Shown piece by piece: positions 1-4,661 of a stretch of 8,543 nucleotides of DNA. How positions within the stretch are numbered: the stretch's first letter is position 1; each line of letters begins with the position of its first letter. A model generated the notes under the pieces. That model was not told the origin of the DNA, made no database searches, and saw only the letters and a program-made list of their open reading frames with translations. Both the position numbers and the translations under genes were made by a program. Origin of the DNA: Bacteroidales bacterium UBA6192 (GTDB lineage Bacteria > Bacteroidota > Bacteroidia > Bacteroidales > F082); the NCBI GenBank assembly GCA_002422725.1, contig DITE01000054.1:1-8543 (forward strand). Reading direction: 5' to 3'.

Positions 1-66
1 GCTGCAGCTCAACCTAAAATGACAGCTCTTGTCTGCGAACTGCTCCGTCAGCCACTGTTCAATTAA
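1..66 (+). CDS. 3' end of an unidentified upstream gene (partial)
   Basis: Reading from base 1 the frame is open for 21 codons and ends in TAA at 64-66. The visible tail is hydrophobic and basic and finishes in LLRQPLFN. This is too short to assign to a family. The stop lies 12 nt before the TTG start proposed for the next gene on the same strand, so the two probably share a transcript. The open frame could be chance, but it fits the tight spacing expected of an operon, and no promoter-like sequence separates it from the next gene. Confidence 0.4.
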   Translation, partial: AAAQPKMTALVCELLRQPLFN

Positions 67-78
67 TTCATCAAAAAA

Positions 79-843
79 TTGAACCCGAAAGCGAATATAT
101 ACTTTGCATCTGACTTTCACCTTGGAGTTCCTGACCACGACAGCAGCCTTTTGCGTGAGAAAAAACTAGTCAGTTGGCTTGGATCGATACAGCATGATGC
201 AGCTGAAATTTACCTCATGGGCGATGTATTTGATTTCTGGTTCGAATATAAAACTGTTGTCCCGAAAGGATACATCAGGCTATTGGGAAAGCTGGCAGAA
301 CTTATTGATAATGGCATACCGGTGCATGTTTTCAAAGGCAATCACGATGTTTGGGCATTTGATTACCTGACGAAAGAAGCCGGAATTATTCTGCACCGCG
401 ATCCTGTTGAGCGTGTTTTCGGTAATAAAACATTTTACCTCGCACATGGCGATGGTCTTGGACCTGGCGATACAGGCTATAAATTCCTTAAAAAAGTATT
501 TGAATTGAAGTTCAACCAATTTTTGTTTCGCTGGCTTCATCCTGATATTGGAACAAAGATGGGATTGTATTTTTCGAGAAAAAGCAGGATAGCCAATGTA
601 GCCAGGGAACAAAAACCTGAATATAAACTAGTGGTTGAAAACGAAATGCTTTACCATTACAGCCAAAGTATCATCCAATCATCACCCTATATCGATTTTC
701 TGATATTTGGTCACCGCCATGTTCCTATTGACCATGCCTTGAACAACAAAAGCAGGATGATTATTCTGGGCGATTGGGTGACCCATTTTACCTATGCTGT
801 GTTCGATGGCAACAAACTTGAACTCAGGAAATTTGAGGAGTAA
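79..843 (+). CDS. lpxH: UDP-2,3-diacylglucosamine diphosphatase-like metallophosphoesterase (LpxH family)
   Basis: Calcineurin-like phosphoesterase of 254 aa, close to the usual LpxH length. LpxH removes UMP from UDP-2,3-diacylglucosamine to give lipid X, the fourth step of lipid A synthesis, at the inner face of the cytoplasmic membrane. The metal-site motifs appear in order: SDFHLG (residues 11-16), GDVFDFW (48-54), GNHDVW (87-92), AHGDG (122-126) and GHRH (211-214), with a late GDW (231-233). The GDVFDFW block and the AHGDGLGPGD block followed by a basic, aromatic helix are typical of LpxH rather than of general phosphoesterases. The third motif is GNHD, where E. coli LpxH has GNRD, so an LpxH2-like paralogue with another substrate is possible. 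The start is a TTG: an in-frame stop at 64-66 excludes longer forms, and no ATG precedes SDFHLG in frame. The gene probably follows the partial gene at 1-66 in one operon. Its last 20 bp overlap the convergent oxidoreductase. Confidence 0.85.
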   Translation: MNPKANIYFASDFHLGVPDHDSSLLREKKLVSWLGSIQHDAAEIYLMGDVFDFWFEYKTVVPKGYIRLLGKLAELIDNGIPVHVFKGNHDVWAFDYLTKEAGIILHRDPVERVFGNKTFYLAHGDGLGPGDTGYKFLKKVFELKFNQFLFRWLHPDIGTKMGLYFSRKSRIANVAREQKPEYKLVVENEMLYHYSQSIIQSSPYIDFLIFGHRHVPIDHALNNKSRMIILGDWVTHFTYAVFDGNKLELRKFEE

Positions 844-1903
844 GTGATTGCTTTGCAAAACGTACTACATCCACCTCAGGAGAGATAATTCCCTTGCCCG
901 AGAGGAATGTGGCCAGTTGAGAAGCGAAAAACGGTGCGAGCATCACCCCCTTGGCACCCAATCCATTAAAAATAGCCATACGTGAATCCCCGGGATGTAA
1001 CCCCAACACCGGCCGGCGGTCAGCAATAGCAGGCCTTACCCCAGTCACATGGTCAACTACTTTGTAAGGCAGTTTCATGAAAACCTCGAGCTTCGACAGC
1101 AATTGATTTCGGGCATGTTCGGTAGGCAATGGCGACAGATCGTCCCAGACATAGGTTGAGCCCAGCTTAAAAAGTTGGTTGCCAATTGGAAGAATAAAAA
1201 CATCCTTGTTATATATGAAATCCTCTCCTAAGCCGGGAATATGAAGTGTGAGCAATTCGCCTTTTACCGGCCTGAAAGGCACGTAGCTGAAGTAAGGGTT
1301 CGACACTGCTCTGTGTCCTTCGCAAAAAATCACCCTATCTGATTTGATGCCCTGATAAACAAGCTTTCCTGATTCACTCTTGAGATTCTTTGCGTCAAAC
1401 TCCCCTGCCAGCCAGTTGCACTCCGGCTTGTGACGCGCATACATGGATGACAGGAATAATCCGGTATCCACCCAAAACGAGTTTGTCACTGCTGCAAAAC
1501 CCTGGGGAGCATCTATGCCTTCAAGATAGCCGTTAGGACAATCAGCCGGGTCCATCCAAGGCGAAAGTTGGGGCAGTTTTCGCTTTTCATCCCATAATGC
1601 TGCTTCGTTTCCTGCCAACACCCTCAATACCAATGCCTCATGCAATAGGTTAACAGAAAGCTTTTCGCCCAGACTTTGATAATAGTTTCGGGCAAAAGGC
1701 AGTAATTCTTCAGCCTTCCAACTCATAGTGAGGTATCTGAATACGAGCGGATTGACAATTCCGGCTGCCACTCTGGTTGAAAAAGCCTTGTTGTCGTCGA
1801 TAACTGTCACTTTCCATCCCTCATTCAGCAAGGCTTCCGTCAGGCAGGCACCTGCCAGGCCATAGCCAACCACCAAACATTCTGCACGAGGTGACGGAGG
1901 CAT
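824..1903 (-). CDS. FAD-dependent oxidoreductase, DAO family
   Basis: A 359-aa flavoprotein-like oxidoreductase of the D-amino-acid-oxidase (DAO) fold. The N-terminus has the Rossmann dinucleotide site: GYGLAG (residues 13-18), then a strand ending in IDD (35-37), whose acidic residue should bind the FAD ribose. The C-terminus has GVRPAIADRRPVLG (288-301) and NGLGAKGVMLAP (313-324), the usual FAD-closing blocks of this family and similar to the oxidase half of MnmC-like proteins. There is no methyltransferase domain, and the substrate cannot be told. The ATG at 1903 is preferred over the one at 1945. It follows the GAPDH stop as TGA-A-ATG, a spacing that suggests translational coupling, and it places the GxGxxG motif at the normal distance from the N-terminus. 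The longer form would add 14 residues encoded inside the GAPDH gene. The 3' end overlaps lpxH tail to tail by 20 bp. Confidence 0.82.
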   Translation of the reverse strand: MPPSPRAECLVVGYGLAGACLTEALLNEGWKVTVIDDNKAFSTRVAAGIVNPLVFRYLTMSWKAEELLPFARNYYQSLGEKLSVNLLHEALVLRVLAGNEAALWDEKRKLPQLSPWMDPADCPNGYLEGIDAPQGFAAVTNSFWVDTGLFLSSMYARHKPECNWLAGEFDAKNLKSESGKLVYQGIKSDRVIFCEGHRAVSNPYFSYVPFRPVKGELLTLHIPGLGEDFIYNKDVFILPIGNQLFKLGSTYVWDDLSPLPTEHARNQLLSKLEVFMKLPYKVVDHVTGVRPAIADRRPVLGLHPGDSRMAIFNGLGAKGVMLAPFFASQLATFLSGKGIISPEVDVVRFAKQSLTPQIS

Positions 1904-1904
1904 T

Positions 1905-2921
1905 TCAGGCAAAACGGGTAACCAATTCAACGAGCCTGCTGGCATAGCCCATTTCGTTGTCGTACCAGGCCACCACCTTGATTAGCTTATTGCGGTCGCC
2001 CAATACGGCCGTTAATCCTGCATCAAACACCGCCGAATGGGTGTTGCCAATCACATCTGCCGAAACAATGGGATCTTCGGTATATTGCAGGATTCCTTTC
2101 AACCTGGTTAACGAAGCTTCTCTGAATGCTTCGTTAATAGCCTCAACACTTGTCGATTTACTTAACGTACAGGTAAGGTCTGTAAGCGATCCATCCGGCA
2201 CTGGCACCCTTATGCCTGCACCACCCAGATTGCCTTTGAGGTGTGGGAAAATCCGAGTGGCTGCTTTGGCTGCTCCGGTTGTCGTGGGTACAATGGAATA
2301 AGCTGCAGCCCTTCCTCGTCTCCAATCCTTGTGTGGGCCATCAACAAGGTTCTGATCCTTGGTGTAAGAATGTACAGTGGTGATAAAACCCTTTTCGATA
2401 CCCCACATTTCATCCAATACCATGATCAGGGGCGCTACATTGTTGGTGGTGCATGAAGCATTGGATATCATCACATCATTGCGGTCAATAAGATGGTCGT
2501 TTACCCCGAGAACAATGTACTTCACCTGTTCAAACTCATCCCTGGCCGGGGCCGAAATGATCACCTTTCGTGCCCCGCTTTTCTCAACATGAAGTATGGC
2601 TGAACGGGGATCAATAAATTTACCAGTCGATTCAATGACAACATCAATTTCCATTGATTTCCATGGCAAATTAGCGGGATCAGGTTCACAAAGCACCTCG
2701 ATCCTTTTGCCGTTCACTATCAGGGCTTGTCCGCTATGCGATATGGTTCCAACAAAGCCTCCCTGAACCGAATCATATTTAACCAGATGGGCCAGGTTGT
2801 CGGCATCGGCCATATCATTCACAGCAACTACTTCAATAAGACTATTCTTAAGCATCTGTCTGAAGGTGATTCTGCCTATCCTGCCAAAGCCATTGATGGC
2901 TACCCTGATTGGTTTTTGCAT
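1905..2921 (-). CDS. gap: Glyceraldehyde-3-phosphate dehydrogenase, type I
   Basis: A 338-aa enzyme of normal length for NAD-dependent phosphorylating GAPDH, which converts glyceraldehyde 3-phosphate, NAD+ and phosphate to 1,3-bisphosphoglycerate in cytosolic glycolysis. The NAD site INGFGRIGR is at residues 9-17. VAVND (32-36) supplies the aspartate that favours NAD over NADP. The catalytic block SNASCTTN puts the nucleophile at Cys157, and HSYTKDQ gives the activating His184. The family blocks PTTTGAAKA and WYDNEMGYASR are intact. The start is the ATG at 2921, directly before QKPIRVAINGFGRIGR. The reading frame stays open upstream to 3122, but that extension is hydrophobic, unlike GAPDH, and covers the probable promoter. 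The gene is first in a two-gene unit with the flavoprotein. Genomes of this phylum often have more than one gap gene, so a gluconeogenic role cannot be excluded. Confidence 0.96.
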   Translation of the reverse strand: MQKPIRVAINGFGRIGRITFRQMLKNSLIEVVAVNDMADADNLAHLVKYDSVQGGFVGTISHSGQALIVNGKRIEVLCEPDPANLPWKSMEIDVVIESTGKFIDPRSAILHVEKSGARKVIISAPARDEFEQVKYIVLGVNDHLIDRNDVMISNASCTTNNVAPLIMVLDEMWGIEKGFITTVHSYTKDQNLVDGPHKDWRRGRAAAYSIVPTTTGAAKAATRIFPHLKGNLGGAGIRVPVPDGSLTDLTCTLSKSTSVEAINEAFREASLTRLKGILQYTEDPIVSADVIGNTHSAVFDAGLTAVLGDRNKLIKVVAWYDNEMGYASRLVELVTRFA

Positions 2922-2941
2922 GGTGATGAGTATTGAAGCGG

Positions 2942-2949
2942 CAAAGATA
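2942..2949 (-). promoter_or_regulatory. Possible -7 box for gap
   Basis: Read on the - strand this is TATCTTTG, which fits the Bacteroidota -7 consensus TAnnTTTG and lies 20 nt before the gap start codon. A TTTG occurs further upstream (2964-2967) but with a gap of only 14 nt, shorter than the usual 19-21, so the -33 half is weak. Confidence 0.35.
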
Positions 2950-3140
2950 GGACGTTTAATCAACAAAGTCCATTCGGTATGATGGTGCACATAAATAGCA
3001 AGATTTACATAAACGATTTGAATCACGATGAACAATTGAAATGGTTTTGAATAAGGGATAAGCGCGTTAACCCACTCAATGGGGGGTGTTTTCCTCTCAA
3101 TGGCCAATGGTTTGTATTGCAAGGATTAGCATCGGGGTAG
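2950..3140. other. Non-coding spacer without recognised features
   Basis: This stretch separates the gap promoter region from the repeat cluster. Short open frames cross it, but they are continuations of the gap frame or of repeat-derived frames with no protein-like composition. No tRNA, strong hairpin or second promoter was found. Confidence 0.5.
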
Positions 3141-3176
3141 TATCCTTCCAAAGAAAGCCTTTTTAATTGTCCGGAA

Positions 3177-3308
3177 CACATACGACCCCGCTGGGGTCGG
3201 TGGAATTTTCTGGTATTTTCTATATACATGTGACCCCTCCGGGGTCAAATAGGACAGCGGGGTTACAACATCATTGTTTACCATAAAATCCCAGATAGAT
3301 TGCATGTG
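3177..3308. repeat. 132-bp direct repeat, copy A
   Basis: By eye this matches 4078-4209 at 129 of 132 positions, without gaps and at a constant offset of 901 bp. It contains two perfect palindromes (3183-3199 and 3231-3247), a half-site like CAGCGGGGTTACAAC, and a decayed palindrome near its right end. Together with copy B it brackets the transposase gene. Confidence 0.9.
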
Positions 3309-3408
3309 TTAAGAAATCATCCAATTGAGATTCTATTCGACAGAACAGGTGTGCACCTTCGCGGGACAGGCAAGATTATATGAAAACAATACCAAATGAC
3401 CAAATTAA

Positions 3409-3562
3409 CAATCCCAGAGGTATTGCATATGTATAGATATCAACCAATTGTAACAACCTGACCATAATAACCTTGGCATCAAATACCTAAGCTAACAATC
3501 CCAGAGGGATTGCATGTGTATAGAAACCATATAATTATTACAACCCGACCCCAGCGGGGTCG
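3409..3562. repeat. Palindromic (REP-like) unit array next to the transposase 3' end
   Basis: Three units occur in the same orientation: CAATCCCAGAGGTATTG (3409-3425, one arm mismatch), CAATCCCAGAGGGATTG (3496-3512, perfect) and CGACCCCAGCGGGGTCG (3546-3562, perfect). The first two are followed by GCATRTGTATAGA and the last by GCATGTATGATGA. Between units are A/T-rich spacers containing ACAACC. The last unit ends 12 bp beyond the transposase stop codon, so it could fold at the mRNA 3' end. It lacks the U-tract of an intrinsic terminator. Confidence 0.8.
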
Positions 3563-3574
3563 CATGTATGATGA

Positions 3575-4039
3575 TTAGTCTCCAATCCAGTTAAATAAAT
3601 AATCGTCATTGAATTCAACATCAAACTCCTTCAACAATGAAATATATTCTTCCTTAAAAGAAATCCTTCGGTGATGTTCCTTTTGCCTGGCTATGTATGG
3701 TATAATATAATCCAACTGAGAGTGTCCGTATGAAAAGGAACCAAATCCTTCCTGCCATTGAAATCTGAATCGCGACAAGCCATTTTTTCTGATCATTTGA
3801 ACCGATGACTTCTTTACCTCCCTTACCAAATCACTCAGGCAGCAGTTAGGCTTCATCCCCAAAAGAAAATGTATGTGGTTGGATGTACCGTTGATGGATA
3901 GCATCTTCTGGTCTTTATTCTGGACAACTCCTGTTATATATTTAAACAGTTCTTCTTCCCAATCAGGCATTATCAGAGAATCACGATGTTGAACTGCAAA
4001 CACCACCTGTATGTATATTCGTGAATAAGTATTTGCCAT
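3575..4039 (-). CDS. tnpA: IS200-like HUH/Y1 transposase (possible REP-associated transposase)
   Basis: A 154-aa single-domain transposase of the IS200/IS605 Y1 family, which cuts single-stranded DNA at hairpins through a 5' phosphotyrosine. The HUH metal site is HIH at residues 55-57, in the typical context after beta-strand residues (NHIHFLL). The expected nucleophile is Tyr115 in IIPYIARQKEHH, with Gln119 one helical turn on. The N-terminus (TYSRIYIQVVFAVQHR), the WQEGFGSFSYGHSQ block and the C-terminal KEEYISLLKEF match the small TnpA proteins common in Bacteroidota. The length is normal and no frameshift is visible, so the enzyme may be active. There is no tnpB. Both sides carry palindromes arranged as inverted doublets, which recalls RAYT genes and their REP elements. 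No clear promoter or Shine-Dalgarno sequence was found. The final codons (WIGD, stop) lie inside the flanking repeat. Confidence 0.9.
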   Translation of the reverse strand: MANTYSRIYIQVVFAVQHRDSLIMPDWEEELFKYITGVVQNKDQKMLSINGTSNHIHFLLGMKPNCCLSDLVREVKKSSVQMIRKNGLSRFRFQWQEGFGSFSYGHSQLDYIIPYIARQKEHHRRISFKEEYISLLKEFDVEFNDDYLFNWIGD

Positions 4040-4077
4040 AATATTTCTTTTTTAATGGATAAAATTAATCAATTAAT

Positions 4078-4209
4078 CACATACGACCCCGCTGGGGTCG
4101 GTGGAATTTTCTGGTATTTTCTATATACATGTGACCCCTCCGGGGTCAAATGAGACAGCGGGGTTACAACATCATTGTTTACCATAAAATCCCAGTTAGA
4201 TTGCATGTG
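4078..4209. repeat. 132-bp direct repeat, copy B
   Basis: This is the partner of 3177-3308, with three mismatches and no gaps. It contains the palindromes at 4084-4100 and 4132-4148. It starts 38 bp upstream of the transposase start codon, so the hairpins sit in or just above the transposase leader. It stops 9 bp before long repeat copy 2 begins at 4219. Confidence 0.9.
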
Positions 4210-4218
4210 CATAGAAAC

Positions 4219-4545
4219 TATCCTTCCAAAGATAGCATCGTAAACTGTCTGGAACACATACGACCCCGCTGGGGTCGGTGGAAGCTTCCTGATGTTTTCT
4301 ATATACATGTGACCCCTCCGGGGTCATGTGAATTTACAGAATAATAACATCACACCTCAGCGTTAACAATCCCGGAAGATTTCATGTGTATAGATATCAA
4401 CCAATTGTAGCAACTGACCATAATACCCATAGCATCAAATATCTTAGCTAACAATCCCGGAGGGATTGCATGTGTATAGAAACCATATAATTATTACAAC
4501 CCGACCCCAGCGGGGTCGTATGTATGATGATTAGTCTCCAATCCA
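4219..4545. repeat. Long repeat copy 2, lacking a transposase gene
   Basis: This is homologous to 3141-3589. It begins TATCCTTCCAAAGA, carries perfect palindromes at 4261-4277, 4310-4326, 4452-4468 and 4502-4518 and a decayed one at 4367-4383, and ends with GATTAGTCTCCAATCCA. The last part is the reverse complement of the codons for WIGD and the stop of the transposase, but no transposase frame follows. It therefore looks like a copy of the element that has lost its gene. The arm pair CAATCCCGGAGGGATTG differs from copy 1 only in the loop. Confidence 0.85.
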
Positions 4546-4606
4546 CCATAATTCGTTTTCATCCTAAAGGAACAATCAATCCTGATGATTCATTCGATTC
4601 CAAAGA

Positions 4607-4637
4607 AAAAACCCCGAAACATTGTCCCGGGGTTTTT
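4607..4637 (-). terminator. Intrinsic terminator of the large secreted-protein gene
   Basis: Perfect 10-bp arms AAAAACCCCG (4607-4616) and CGGGGTTTTT (4628-4637) surround an 11-nt loop. On the - strand the stem is followed by a T-rich run, and the hairpin lies 25 bp past the stop codon at 4662. The nearly symmetrical T-tracts could make it work in both directions, but no + strand gene points into it. Confidence 0.85.
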
Positions 4638-4661
4638 GTTTAGGTTGAGATATCTTACCAA

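Larger units (their letters stand above)
3141..3589. repeat. Long repeat copy 1: left flank of the transposase gene
   Basis: This block begins TATCCTTCCAAAGA and ends at CTCCAATCCA. It matches 4219-4545 at both ends and in parts of the middle. It holds perfect 17-nt palindromes with 7-bp arms and a 3-nt loop at 3183-3199 (loop GCT), 3231-3247 (loop TCC), 3496-3512 (loop AGA) and 3546-3562 (loop AGC). Decayed versions lie at 3286-3302 and 3409-3425. A flank like ATGTRTATAGAA lies to the left of the first palindromes and to the right of the later ones, so the units face each other in inverted orientation, as in REP doublets. The block runs 15 bp into the 3' end of the transposase gene. It is about 120 bp longer in the middle than copy 2. 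Confidence 0.85.
3141..4209 (-). mobile_element. IS200-like element with REP-like ends
   Basis: This proposed unit comprises long repeat copy 1, the transposase gene and the 132-bp repeat B. The limits are inferred from repeat boundaries, since IS200-family elements have no terminal inverted repeats or target duplications to mark their ends. The true mobile unit could be smaller, for example from the hairpin at 3546-3562 to the hairpins at 4084-4148, or it could be only the palindrome doublets. Confidence 0.6.

Noticed and set aside
280..612. 110-aa - strand frame inside lpxH
   Set aside because: It is the antisense shadow of a clear metallophosphoesterase gene, with no recognisable features.
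1904..1945. Longer start for the flavoprotein at 1945
   Set aside because: It would overlap gap by 41 bp and add residues without family features. The ATG at 1903 fits the coupled spacing and the GxGxxG position.
2922..3122. N-terminal extension of the GAPDH frame by 67 codons
   Set aside because: The extension is not GAPDH-like, covers the likely promoter, and the ATG at 2921 gives the standard N-terminus.
3546..3562. Palindrome after tnpA as an intrinsic terminator
   Set aside because: The stem is only 7 bp and no T-run follows on the - strand. The same unit occurs at many places not linked to gene ends.
4069..4308. 79-aa - strand frame (and a similar one at 3023-3229) starting MYIENxRK
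   Set aside because: Both lie over the palindromic repeats and translate repeat sequence (PAGSYV, PQRGRM). The similarity between them is DNA repeat identity, not a protein family.
3141..4545. CRISPR array
   Set aside because: The repeats vary in sequence and spacing, face both directions, and spacers are themselves repeated. There is no cas gene.
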